Translations under genes and position numbers: made by a program
Notes under the pieces: generated by a model
Told to the model about the DNA's origin: nothing
Seen by the model: only the letters and a program-made list of their open reading frames with translations
The model's database searches: none
From: Thalassovita mangrovi
GTDB lineage: Bacteria > Pseudomonadota > Alphaproteobacteria > Rhodobacterales > Rhodobacteraceae
DNA: 64,000 nt
Direction of reading: 5' to 3'
NCBI RefSeq assembly: GCF_009857745.1
Contig: NZ_WWEN01000006.1
Location: 1-64,000, forward strand
Shown here: piece by piece, positions 8,881 to 17,350 of the stretch
Numbering within the stretch: the first letter of the stretch is position 1
Layout of the letters: each line of letters starts with the position of its first letter

Positions 8881-9666
8881 ATGAAAGACCATATCCTTGA
8901 GACAGTGCTGGTGGAAACCGATGGTCCGGCGGGGGTGTTGCGCCTGAACCGGCCCCAGGCCCTGAATGCGCTGAACAGCCAACTGACCTCAGAGCTCAGC
9001 GCGGCCCTCGATGCGTTCGAGGCCGATGACAGGATCCACAGCATCGTGATCAGTGGCAGCGACAGCGCCTTTGCCGCCGGGGCGGATATCAAGGAAATCC
9101 AGAACAAGACCTTCGTCGATGTCTATGATGAGGCGTTCATCACCGCGACCTGGGAACGCGCCGCGCGCTGCCGCAAGCCGCTGATCGCCGCCGTTTCGGG
9201 GCATGCGGTGGGCGGCGGCTGCGAACTGGCCCTGATGTGCGACATCATCATCGCCTCGGAAACCGCGCGCTTCGCCCTGCCCGAAACGAAGATCGGCGTC
9301 ATTCCCGGCGCGGGCGGCACCCAGCGGCTGACACGGGCCGTCGGCAAGGCCGTCGGCATGGACATGATCCTGTCCGGCCGCAGCATGGACGCCGAAGAAG
9401 CGCTCGCCCGCGGCCTGGTGAGCCGTGTTTCGCCCATCGCTACATATCTCGACGACGCCATCGCGCTGGCCAAGCAGATCGCTCGGTCATCGCGCCCCAT
9501 CCTTCGCATGGCGAAAGAGGCGGTCAACCATGCCTACGAGACCCACCTCGCCGAGGGCATCCACCTCGAACGCCGGCTTCTCTATGCGACCTTCGCCACC
9601 GAAGACCGCCACGAAGGCATGACCGCCTTCATCGAAAAACGCCCGCCGAATTTCCGCCACCGCTGA
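8881..9666 (+). CDS. badK: Enoyl-CoA hydratase, probable cyclohex-1-ene-1-carboxyl-CoA hydratase
   Basis: A 261-residue crotonase with the oxyanion-hole segments FAAGADIKEIQ and SGHAVGGGCELALMCD. Both hydratase glutamates are present, in GGCELAL and in LPETKIGVIPGAGGTQRL. A GGGAGGAG site precedes the ATG. It would hydrate the ring double bond made by AliB to give the substrate of BadH. It is divergent from the acyl-CoA dehydrogenase at 7486-8652, and the intergenic region carries two palindromes. Hydratase activity is clear; the BadK role is inferred from the complete set of partner genes. Confidence 0.85.
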   Translation: MKDHILETVLVETDGPAGVLRLNRPQALNALNSQLTSELSAALDAFEADDRIHSIVISGSDSAFAAGADIKEIQNKTFVDVYDEAFITATWERAARCRKPLIAAVSGHAVGGGCELALMCDIIIASETARFALPETKIGVIPGAGGTQRLTRAVGKAVGMDMILSGRSMDAEEALARGLVSRVSPIATYLDDAIALAKQIARSSRPILRMAKEAVNHAYETHLAEGIHLERRLLYATFATEDRHEGMTAFIEKRPPNFRHR

Positions 9667-10090
9667 GCCCACGCGCCGGCCGAGCACCCCGGGACAGCCA
9701 TGCAAATTTTCCAATCCCATCCCGCCGACGCGATCCATTCCCAGCAACCGCAAATGGGGAAAACGGCGACAAAACCCGGAAAAACCGAGGGCTTTCCGCA
9801 AATTATCGAGAAAAACGCCAACAGCAGCCGACAGCACAGCACGCATACCCCGGCTGCGAAATCATACGAATTGTACAGCTTTTCGAACATATTCTCCATT
9901 AAGCGCCCCCCGGTTTTCTGGAAGGTTCAGGAGAACAGGACAGCTGCACACCCAGCCAACCGTCTTTAGGAGGACCGCCCCCGCAGATCACGCCAACAGG
10001 TCGCGGGAGAGGAGTGAAGACGCGTTGAAACGGGCACCGGCAACGGGCCGGGGCTCTGAACTGAGCAAGTGTCATTCAAGGGAGGAAACC
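9667..10090. other. Intergenic region between badK and dctP
   Basis: This 424-base stretch has lower GC in its middle (about 9790-9920). Short open frames here lack a ribosome-binding site or recognisable motifs. The distal part probably holds the promoter and leader of dctPQM, but no convincing -35/-10 pair was found. GGGAGGA directly before 10091 is the dctP ribosome-binding site. Confidence 0.5.
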
Positions 10091-11161
10091 ATGAAAAATG
10101 ACCTGAAAATCGGATCGATCGGACTCGCCGCCGTTGCGGCAGTCACGCTGACGGCCTCGGCCGCCTTCTTTGCGCCGAACACGGCCACGGCCGCCGAGGT
10201 GGACGGCCCCAAGGTCAAGTGGCTGGTGTCGCTTTGGGGCTCGCGGCGCGGCTTCACCGAAGGGGTCGAGGGGCTCAAGGACTATCTTGCCGAAAAGACC
10301 GACGGGAATTTCGAACTCGACCTGCAATACGGCGGTGTCCTGTCGGACCCCAAGGAAAACATCGACGGCCTGCAGCTTGGCGCCTTCGAGGCCGCCACGG
10401 TCTGCCCGTTCTACCACCCCGACAAGACGCCCGCCTCGATGGGGCTGAGCCAGGCCTTCCTGCCGCTACCCAGCTTCGAGGTGCAGTACAAGGTCTACGG
10501 CGAATATCTCAAGCATCCGGCACTGAAGGCCGAATGGGACAAGTGGAATTCGACGCCGATCATGTCCGCGCTGATGCCGAATTACGAAATCATGGGGCGC
10601 GGTGACACCCCTGCGACCTTGGCCGATTGGGACGGTGTCCGCCTCAACGCCTCCGGCGGGCACGCGGCCCTGACCGAAGCGCTTGGCGCGGTGCCTTCGA
10701 CCATGCCGGCCCCCGATCTGTACAATTCGCTGGAACGCGGCGTGATCGAAGGCATCGTCTATCCCTACACCTATGCCTTCGTGGCCTACCGTTTCCACGA
10801 ATTGTCGACCTGGGTGACCGATGCCTGGAACCTCGGCACCGTTCAATGCACCGTCGCCGCCAACACCGACGCCTATAACGCGCTTCCCGAGCAATACAAG
10901 CAGCTGCTGGCCGAGGCCGTGGTGCCCGCCTATAACCATCAGATCGCGGCCTATGCTGAAATCGATGCAGCGAACGAAAAAGAGTTCGAGGCGCGCGGCC
11001 TGAAACGGATCCCGCTGACCGACGACATCAGAACGGCGCTCAAGGCCGCGGTTGAGCCCAGCTGGCAGAAATGGATCGACGACGCGACCGCCAAGGGCAT
11101 TCCCGGCCAGGAACTTTTCGACCTGATCCTGTCGGAAGCCGAAAAGGCGCAAGCCGGATAA
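10091..11161 (+). CDS. dctP: TRAP transporter substrate-binding protein (DctP family)
   Basis: The protein has 356 residues. The ATG at 10091 is chosen because GGGAGGA precedes it and a Sec signal peptide follows (charged MKNDLK, hydrophobic core, probable cleavage after ATAA near residue 36). The mature part is a DctP-type periplasmic binding protein; Arg in DGVRLNASGG is at the position that usually binds the substrate carboxylate. It delivers an organic acid to DctQM. Its position directly after badK suggests an alicyclic or aromatic carboxylate, which is inference. Confidence 0.9.
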   Translation: MKNDLKIGSIGLAAVAAVTLTASAAFFAPNTATAAEVDGPKVKWLVSLWGSRRGFTEGVEGLKDYLAEKTDGNFELDLQYGGVLSDPKENIDGLQLGAFEAATVCPFYHPDKTPASMGLSQAFLPLPSFEVQYKVYGEYLKHPALKAEWDKWNSTPIMSALMPNYEIMGRGDTPATLADWDGVRLNASGGHAALTEALGAVPSTMPAPDLYNSLERGVIEGIVYPYTYAFVAYRFHELSTWVTDAWNLGTVQCTVAANTDAYNALPEQYKQLLAEAVVPAYNHQIAAYAEIDAANEKEFEARGLKRIPLTDDIRTALKAAVEPSWQKWIDDATAKGIPGQELFDLILSEAEKAQAG

Positions 11162-11231
11162 CCATCCCAAACGCAAGCCCGGGTGTCAGCGGGGCCTTCC
11201 CCGCTGACCCTCCCGGAAGAGGAGCACTGCC

Positions 11232-11792
11232 ATGCAGGCTTTCATCGACTCGTGCGACAACGCGCTTGGCGCTGTCGAAAAATTCGCCGCGATCATCGCC
11301 GGCATCCTGATCCTGGCGCTGATGTCGCTGGTCTGCATCGAAGTCGTCGGCCGCGGCGTTTTCAATCACCCGGTGCGCGGCTCCATCGATATCGTCGAAC
11401 AGCTCATGGTCGCGCTGGTCACGCTTGGCGTATCTTATTGCCAAAGCCATTTCGGCAATGTCCGGATGACCCTGCTCAGCGACCGATGCCGGGGCCGCGC
11501 GAAATGGCTCAACGAGGTTTTCGCGCTCGCCATCGGGCTTTTTGTCGTTGCCATTCTGACCAAGGGCAGCTGGCTGAACCTGATGCGGTCCTGGAACAAC
11601 GGCGGCGATACGCCGGAAATCGGCATCCCGCTATGGCCGGGCATCGCGCTGGTCACCGGCGCGCTCGGACTGCTGGGGCTGCGGCTCCTGCTGCAACTGA
11701 CCGAGGCGCTGCGCCTGCTGGCCCGCCCGACCGACGGTTCCACCATCTTCGGCCATCCGATGGATGCGATCGAAACCACTCCCTACGAATAA
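11232..11792 (+). CDS. dctQ: TRAP transporter small permease (DctQ family)
   Basis: A 186-residue inner-membrane protein with four hydrophobic segments, including IIAGILILALMSLVCIEVVGRG near residue 25 and ALVTGALGLLGLRLLL near residue 145. This is the DctQ four-helix layout. It starts at ATG 11232 after an AGAGGAG site, 70 bases after dctP, and is followed by dctM 10 bases after its stop. It bridges the binding protein and the large permease. Confidence 0.9.
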   Translation: MQAFIDSCDNALGAVEKFAAIIAGILILALMSLVCIEVVGRGVFNHPVRGSIDIVEQLMVALVTLGVSYCQSHFGNVRMTLLSDRCRGRAKWLNEVFALAIGLFVVAILTKGSWLNLMRSWNNGGDTPEIGIPLWPGIALVTGALGLLGLRLLLQLTEALRLLARPTDGSTIFGHPMDAIETTPYE

Positions 11793-11802
11793 GGCCGCTA
11801 CC

Positions 11803-13101
11803 ATGGACCCCATCACGCTTGGCTATCTTGGCATCGCAACCCTGATCTTTCTCGTCGTTGTCGGTGTGCCGGTGGCATATGCTTCGGCCTTTACCGGGAT
11901 CGTGGGAATGATGATCCTGCGCAATCCCACCGTCGCCACCGGGCTGTCGGGGATCATTCCCTACGCCAATTCCGGTCATTACGCGCTCAGCGTATTGCCG
12001 CTGTTCATCGCCATCGGCTTTCTCGCGATGCATGCGGGGATCACCACATCGGCCTATGACGCCGCCCGCAAATGGGTCGGGCGCGCGCCGGGGGGACTGG
12101 CCACCGCGACGATCTTCGCCTCGGCCGGGTTCGCCGCCGTGTCCGGCGCCAGCACCGCCTCGACCGCCGTTTTCACCCGCCTGGCCCTGCCCGAGATGGA
12201 GGCGCGCGGCTATGACAAGCGCCTGGCAGCCGGGGTGGTCGCTGTCGGCGGCACCCTGGCGGCGCTGATCCCGCCCTCGGCAATCCTGGTGATCTACGGC
12301 ATCATCGTCGAACAATCCGTCGCCAAGCTGCTGCTCGCCGGGCTGGTGCCGGGCATGATTTCGATGCTCGTCTACCTCATCGTGATCACCGTGGTGGTGA
12401 AGCTCAAGCCGGGCATGGCCCCGATCGAACCCAGCACCAGCTTCGGCGAAAAGCTCAGGGCGCTGCCCCAGGTCAGCGGGGTTTTCGCGGTGGTGGGCGT
12501 GATCCTGGGCGGGATTTACCTGGGCTGGATGACCCCCACGGAATCCGCGGGCGTGGCCGCCGCGATCATCCTGGTCATGGCGCTGTTCAAGAAAATCAGC
12601 CTGGGCGAATTTCGCAACGGCCTGCTGGACACGGTGCGCACCACGGTGATGATCTTCATGGTGATCTGGGGCGTGATGATCTTTGTCCGCTTCCTGGCCT
12701 TCACCGGCCTGCCGGGCGCAGTGACCGACCTGGTGGTGGGGCTGGACGTGCCGCGCGGGGTCATCCTGATGGGCATCATCGTGATGTATCTGCTGATGGG
12801 CATGATCCTCGACGGGCTGGGCATGATGATGCTGACCCTGCCGGTGGTGTTCCCGGCCATCATCGGGCTGGGCTATGACCCGATCTGGTTCGGCATCCTG
12901 CTGGTGAAGCTGATCGAAATCGGCGTGGTGACCCCGCCGGTGGGGTTGAACTGCTACGTGGTGAACGGCATCCGGCCCGACATCCCGCTGGAAAGCGTGT
13001 TCAGGGGCGTCACGCCCTTCCTGATCGGCGAGATTTTCATCATCTCGATCATCGTCCTGTTCCCCGATCTGATCCTGCTTCTGCCGAACATGATGAACTG
13101 A
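11803..13101 (+). CDS. dctM: TRAP transporter large permease (DctM family)
   Basis: A 432-residue polytopic membrane protein of the DctM/ion-transporter superfamily. Recognisable blocks are SAGFAAVSGASTASTAVF near residue 106, the Pro-rich segment GTLAALIPPSAILVIYG, and IGVVTPPVGLNCYVVNG near residue 380. I use ATG 11803, which lies just after the dctQ stop; an in-frame ATG at 11764 lies inside dctQ. It is the Na+- or H+-coupled translocation subunit. Confidence 0.92.
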   Translation: MDPITLGYLGIATLIFLVVVGVPVAYASAFTGIVGMMILRNPTVATGLSGIIPYANSGHYALSVLPLFIAIGFLAMHAGITTSAYDAARKWVGRAPGGLATATIFASAGFAAVSGASTASTAVFTRLALPEMEARGYDKRLAAGVVAVGGTLAALIPPSAILVIYGIIVEQSVAKLLLAGLVPGMISMLVYLIVITVVVKLKPGMAPIEPSTSFGEKLRALPQVSGVFAVVGVILGGIYLGWMTPTESAGVAAAIILVMALFKKISLGEFRNGLLDTVRTTVMIFMVIWGVMIFVRFLAFTGLPGAVTDLVVGLDVPRGVILMGIIVMYLLMGMILDGLGMMMLTLPVVFPAIIGLGYDPIWFGILLVKLIEIGVVTPPVGLNCYVVNGIRPDIPLESVFRGVTPFLIGEIFIISIIVLFPDLILLLPNMMN

Positions 13102-13140
13102 TCACACCCGGACAATCCACGCAGGGAAAGGTGCCCCGAG

Positions 13141-13941
13141 ATGACGCAAGACGACAGAAAAACGGCCCTGATCACCGGCGCGGCCCAGGGCATCGGGCTG
13201 GAAACCGCCCGGCTGTTCGCAGAGCGCGGCCACCGCGTCGCGATCGCCGATCTGGATGGGGAACTTGCCGCGGAGCGGGCGCGGGAGCTGGGACCGGACC
13301 ATCTGGGCCTGGCCTGCAACGTCACCGATGAAACCGCGGCCCAAGCGGCAATCGACGCCGCGGTGGCGCATCTGGGGCGGCTGGATATCGCGATCAACAA
13401 CGCCGGGATCGGGGACACCAACGCGCCGACGCTGGAACAGAGCGGCGATCATTTCCGCAACGTGATCGACGTGCATCTAGGCGGCACCTTCCTGGTGTCG
13501 CGGATGGCGGCGGCGGCGATGCAGGCCGCCGGTCGCGGCGGCGCCATCGTCAACTTCGCCTCGATCGCCGGGCTGACCGGGCTGCCCCGCCGCAACGCCT
13601 ATGGCGCGGCCAAGGCGGGGATCATCGCGATGACCCGGTCGATGGGGGCCGAATGGGGGGCGCTTGGCATTCGGGTGAACGCGGTCGCGCCGGGGTACGT
13701 GCGCACCGCGCTGGTGGAAAAACTGATCGCGGACGGGCTTCTGGACCCGGCCACGATCATCGCGCGCACGCCACTCGCGCGTATGCTGGAGCCGCGCGAA
13801 ATTGCCGAAGCCGTGTATTTCCTGGCCTCACCCGCGGCATCTGCCATCACCGGCACGGTGCTGAGCGTCGATGGCGGCTGGACCGCCTTCGGCGCGGCAG
13901 GCACGCCGTCGGGCGATCCTAGCGCAGCGGGGAACAGCTGA
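13141..13941 (+). CDS. SDR-family oxidoreductase
   Basis: A 266-residue classical SDR with TGAAQGIGLET near residue 12, NNAG near residue 88, and Ser-Tyr-Lys in NFASIAGLTGLPRRNAYGAAKAG. The C-terminal SVDGGWTAFG is the usual SDR end. It follows dctM by 39 bases and is probably the last gene of the TRAP operon. It likely oxidises a ring hydroxyl or a 3-hydroxyacyl-CoA. Its last 23 bases overlap the 3' end of the converging NIPSNAP gene. Confidence 0.85.
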   Translation: MTQDDRKTALITGAAQGIGLETARLFAERGHRVAIADLDGELAAERARELGPDHLGLACNVTDETAAQAAIDAAVAHLGRLDIAINNAGIGDTNAPTLEQSGDHFRNVIDVHLGGTFLVSRMAAAAMQAAGRGGAIVNFASIAGLTGLPRRNAYGAAKAGIIAMTRSMGAEWGALGIRVNAVAPGYVRTALVEKLIADGLLDPATIIARTPLARMLEPREIAEAVYFLASPAASAITGTVLSVDGGWTAFGAAGTPSGDPSAAGNS

Positions 13942-14497
13942 GCGGGCGCAACAATTCGTGCCGCTCCGCCCCGGCGGCGGTTGCCATCGCATCGTCGCGT
14001 TCATGCCGGTACAGGCTGACCGTTTGCCCCGGCGCCGCGCCCGACACCACCTGCCAGCGCCCCGCCAATTCCGCCCCCGCCGCCCGGGCCGTGCCGAAGG
14101 TCAGCGACATGTACTGCGCGGCGAACATCGGCGTGTCCGCCGCCTGCCCCGGATGCACCGTCTTGCGCGCCGCGACGACCTGATCGAGCAGATCGGACCC
14201 CTCCCGCAGCGCCATGATCATGTTTTCCTGCGCAACGATCAGCGGGAACCCGGCGGGAACGAAGACCTCGTTCCAATCGCGATCCGCCGCCAGACCGGCG
14301 CGGCAGTCCAGGCGTTCCTCAAGGCTCTCGTAAATCCATAGGTGATACAGCCGGTTCAGCGCGCCGCTATCGGTCAGCCAATAGCCCGCCATCGGCAAAT
14401 GCCGCGTGACATACTGAACCCCGTTGCGGCGAAACAGGTCGAGATAATCCGGCCCCTTGCCCGGCACCAGATCGTAAACCCTCAATTCGTAGAGCAT
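13919..14497 (-). CDS. NIPSNAP-family protein
   Basis: A 192-residue protein that opens MLYELRVYDLVPGKGPDYLDLF, the ferredoxin-like dimeric alpha-beta signature of NIPSNAP proteins. LYHLWIYESLEERLDCRA follows near residue 50. Bacterial NIPSNAP proteins often sit in catabolic clusters, but their biochemical role is poorly defined. A GGGAGG site precedes the ATG. The 3' end overlaps the SDR at 13141-13941 tail to tail. Confidence 0.8.
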   Translation of the reverse strand: MLYELRVYDLVPGKGPDYLDLFRRNGVQYVTRHLPMAGYWLTDSGALNRLYHLWIYESLEERLDCRAGLAADRDWNEVFVPAGFPLIVAQENMIMALREGSDLLDQVVAARKTVHPGQAADTPMFAAQYMSLTFGTARAAGAELAGRWQVVSGAAPGQTVSLYRHERDDAMATAAGAERHELLRPLSCSPLR

Positions 14498-14581
14498 CCT
14501 TGCCTCCCTCTTCTGCCCCGAGACTGCCCCCGGCCTCAGGACATTGGAATGGAGAGAACCCGCGATCCCTTGGACAAATCC

Positions 14582-15499
14582 CTAGCCCGCGCCGGCGGCC
14601 TGCCCGTCCCCGGTCCCGTGACAGTCCCGATAGGCGCCCGGCGGCTGCCCCACCCGCTGGGAAAAGAAGCGCGAAAAATAGGCCGGGTCGTCAAAGCCCA
14701 GCTCATAGCCGATTTCGGCCACCGTCATTTCCATGTAGACGAGGCAGCGCTTGGCTTCGATGATCGTCCGTTCGTGCAGCAACTCCGAAGCGGTCTTGCC
14801 GGTCCGGGCCTTGCAGGCCTGGTTCAGCCGCTGCGCGCTGACCCCGATCTGCCCGGCGTAATAATCCATCGCCTTTTGCTGCCGGAAATTGGGTTCCAGC
14901 AGTTCCTTGTAGCGCATCAGGATATCGTAATTGCGATCCCTGGCCGAGGTCATCGCGCTGGTCTGCACGCTCCGCAACCGCATGATCGCGACCAGCACGC
15001 GCAGGAAATGGGCCTTGATGACGGTGCGCCGCCCGGGGGCCGACCAGACATATTCCCGGTTCATCCACTCGAAAGCATCGGCGACGGCCTCGACGCTGAC
15101 GCCGGTGTCCGAAATCGGATAGACCTGTGGCGTCAGCAGCGCCTCCATCAGCCGCTTGTCGCCCTCGGTCACCGACACCGCATAGGCCGATGCGGCGGTG
15201 ACCGCGATCCCGTCGGTGCTGGGACTGAAGCGGATTTCATGCACCATCGCCGCCGGAACGATCACGATGCTGCCGGTGGGGATGTCGTATTTCTGCGCCT
15301 CGATCAGGATTTCGCCGCCGCCATGTTCGACCCACAGGATTTGCAGATGATCCGGATGGGCATGCGCGCGAATAATCCAATCATGCGCGCCGCTGCGTTC
15401 GTGGATCGGCTCGACATGAAGGAAGTTCAGTTCAACATCGTTGACCTGATCTCCATAGAGATAATAACGCGGAATTGCGGCCGTCTTCGATTGTGCCAT
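14582..15499 (-). CDS. AraC-family transcriptional regulator
   Basis: The protein has 305 residues. The N-terminal half is a cupin-like sensor domain (RAHAHPDHLQILWVEHGGGEI near residue 45). The C-terminal half has two helix-turn-helix motifs, IGVSAQRLNQACKARTG and VAEIGYELGFDDPAYFSRFFSQRVGQPPGAYR, the AraC signature. The arrangement resembles AraC-type activators of aromatic acid catabolism such as HpaA/PobR types. It is divergent from the flavoprotein at 15644, with 144 bases between the starts, and is the obvious candidate activator of that operon. A GGGAGGGG site precedes the ATG. Confidence 0.85.
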   Translation of the reverse strand: MAQSKTAAIPRYYLYGDQVNDVELNFLHVEPIHERSGAHDWIIRAHAHPDHLQILWVEHGGGEILIEAQKYDIPTGSIVIVPAAMVHEIRFSPSTDGIAVTAASAYAVSVTEGDKRLMEALLTPQVYPISDTGVSVEAVADAFEWMNREYVWSAPGRRTVIKAHFLRVLVAIMRLRSVQTSAMTSARDRNYDILMRYKELLEPNFRQQKAMDYYAGQIGVSAQRLNQACKARTGKTASELLHERTIIEAKRCLVYMEMTVAEIGYELGFDDPAYFSRFFSQRVGQPPGAYRDCHGTGDGQAAGAG

Positions 15500-15643
15500 G
15501 CGCCCCTCCCACGGATACCCGTCTTACGCCCCAAATGAATTGTGCAATAAAACGCGCGCTTCGTCCATTCGGTTCATCGCCGCAAAATGCCAGATTTGCC
15601 GCCGGAGAACAGCGCCGGGACGGCGCATAAGGGAGGAAGCCGA

Positions 15644-17341
15644 ATGTCGAATACTGTGCAAGGGAACCTGTCATGTGACGTGTTGGTGATCGGATCGGGT
15701 GCCGGCGGCATGTCGACGGCAATCACCGCCGCCAAGCACGGACTCAAGGTCGTCATCGTCGAAAAGGAACCGGTCTTCGGCGGCACCACCGCCTTTTCCG
15801 GCGGGGTTCTCTGGATACCCGGCAACCGCCACTGCGGCGGCGAAGACAGCCGCGAAGATGCGATCGAATACATGCAGCACGAGACCGGCAATTTCTACCG
15901 GGCGGAAATGATCGAGGCGTTTCTGGATGCCGGGCCGGAGATGCTGAATTTCTTCGAGGCGGAAACCGCAGTGAAATTCATCCCCACCCTCTATCCCGAT
16001 TACCATCCCGACATGCCCGGCGGCGTCGATGTGGGCCGTTCGGTGCTGGCGGCGCCGTTCGACACCTCGGAACTGCGTGGTGATATCAAGCGCCTGCGGC
16101 CGCCGCTTTCGACCATCACCTTCATGGGGATGATGTTCAATTCGTCCAATGCCGACATCAAGCACTTCTTCAACGCCACCAAATCGCTGACCTCCTTTGC
16201 CTATGTCGGCAAGAGGCTCGTCGGCCATTTCCTCGAGGTCAGCCGCTATGGCCGCGGCACCAAGGTCACCTCGGGCAATGCGCTCGCCGCGCGCCTCGCG
16301 AAAAGCTGTTTCGACCTCGGCATCCCGATCTACACCGACACCCCCGCCACCGAACTGATGTTCGAAAACGGCAATGTGCACGGCGCGGTGGTTCGAAGCG
16401 GCCAGACAACCGCCCGCATCACCGCCAGCAAGGGCGTGGTACTGGCGGCCGGGGGATTTGCCCATGACCTGGAGAAGATCAAGGCGGCCTATCCTCACCT
16501 GCGCCGCGGCGGCGAACATTTCTCGCCGGTGCCCGAGGGAAATACCGGCGACGGGATCGACCTTGGCGTCGCCGTGGGCGGCAAGTTCGACATGCATTTC
16601 CCCAGCACCTCGGCCTGGATGCCGGTGTCAAAGGTCCCGGTGGGCGGCGGCAAGTTCAAGGCCTTCCCGCATCTGCTGGACCGCTACAAACCCGGCATCA
16701 TCGCGGTGCTGAAGAACGGCAAGCGCTTCACCAACGAAAGCGCGAGCTATCACGATGTGGGCGCGGCGCTGATCGCCGCCTGCGAGGACGAGACGGAAAC
16801 CGCCTGCTGGCTGATCGCAGACCGGCCTACCATACGCAAATATGGCCTTGGCTTCGCCAAACCGGCACCGGTGCCGCTGCGTAAATACCTGGCCAATGGC
16901 TATCTGCAATCGGGCCGGACCCTGGCCGACCTGGCGCGGAAATGCGGGATTGATCCGGCGTCCTTCGAGACCACGATTGCCGAATACAATGCCCATGCAC
17001 GCAGGGGCGATGACCCGGAATTTCACCGCGGCGCGACCGCGTTCAACCGCTATCTGGCCGACCCCGACCATCAGCCGAACCCCTGCGTCGGCCCGGTCGA
17101 GCAAGGCCCGTTCTACGCGCTCAAGGTGATCATGGGGGACCTGGGCACCTTCGACGGGCTGCAGACGACGGTGCAGGGCCAGGTGCTGAACGAAAACGAC
17201 GATCCCATTCCGGGGCTGTTCGCGGTCGGCAACGACCGCGCCTCGATCATGGGCGGGAATTATCCCGGTGCGGGCATCACGCTCGGCCCCGCGATGACCT
17301 TTGGCTATATCACCGGCCGCCATCTGGCCGGCGTGAACTGA
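15644..17341 (+). CDS. FAD-dependent dehydrogenase of the 3-ketosteroid dehydrogenase/fumarate reductase family
   Basis: A 565-residue flavoprotein. The FAD-binding motif VIGSGAGGMSTAITAAKHG with EKEPVFGGTTAFSGG is at the N-terminus. The C-terminal NYPGAGITLGPAMTFGY matches the KstD block that carries a catalytic Tyr and Gly. KstD-like enzymes introduce double bonds next to a ring ketone, so a cyclic ketone such as an oxocyclohexanecarboxylate is a reasonable substrate. The start at 15644 is set by GGGAGGA. The next SDR begins 9 bases after the stop. Exact substrate is unknown. Confidence 0.8.
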   Translation: MSNTVQGNLSCDVLVIGSGAGGMSTAITAAKHGLKVVIVEKEPVFGGTTAFSGGVLWIPGNRHCGGEDSREDAIEYMQHETGNFYRAEMIEAFLDAGPEMLNFFEAETAVKFIPTLYPDYHPDMPGGVDVGRSVLAAPFDTSELRGDIKRLRPPLSTITFMGMMFNSSNADIKHFFNATKSLTSFAYVGKRLVGHFLEVSRYGRGTKVTSGNALAARLAKSCFDLGIPIYTDTPATELMFENGNVHGAVVRSGQTTARITASKGVVLAAGGFAHDLEKIKAAYPHLRRGGEHFSPVPEGNTGDGIDLGVAVGGKFDMHFPSTSAWMPVSKVPVGGGKFKAFPHLLDRYKPGIIAVLKNGKRFTNESASYHDVGAALIAACEDETETACWLIADRPTIRKYGLGFAKPAPVPLRKYLANGYLQSGRTLADLARKCGIDPASFETTIAEYNAHARRGDDPEFHRGATAFNRYLADPDHQPNPCVGPVEQGPFYALKVIMGDLGTFDGLQTTVQGQVLNENDDPIPGLFAVGNDRASIMGGNYPGAGITLGPAMTFGYITGRHLAGVN

Positions 17342-17350
17342 GGGCGCGCG

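Noticed and set aside
9700-9969. 89-codon frame between badK and dctP
   Set aside because: No ribosome-binding site, odd composition and no motif; treated as leader/intergenic sequence.
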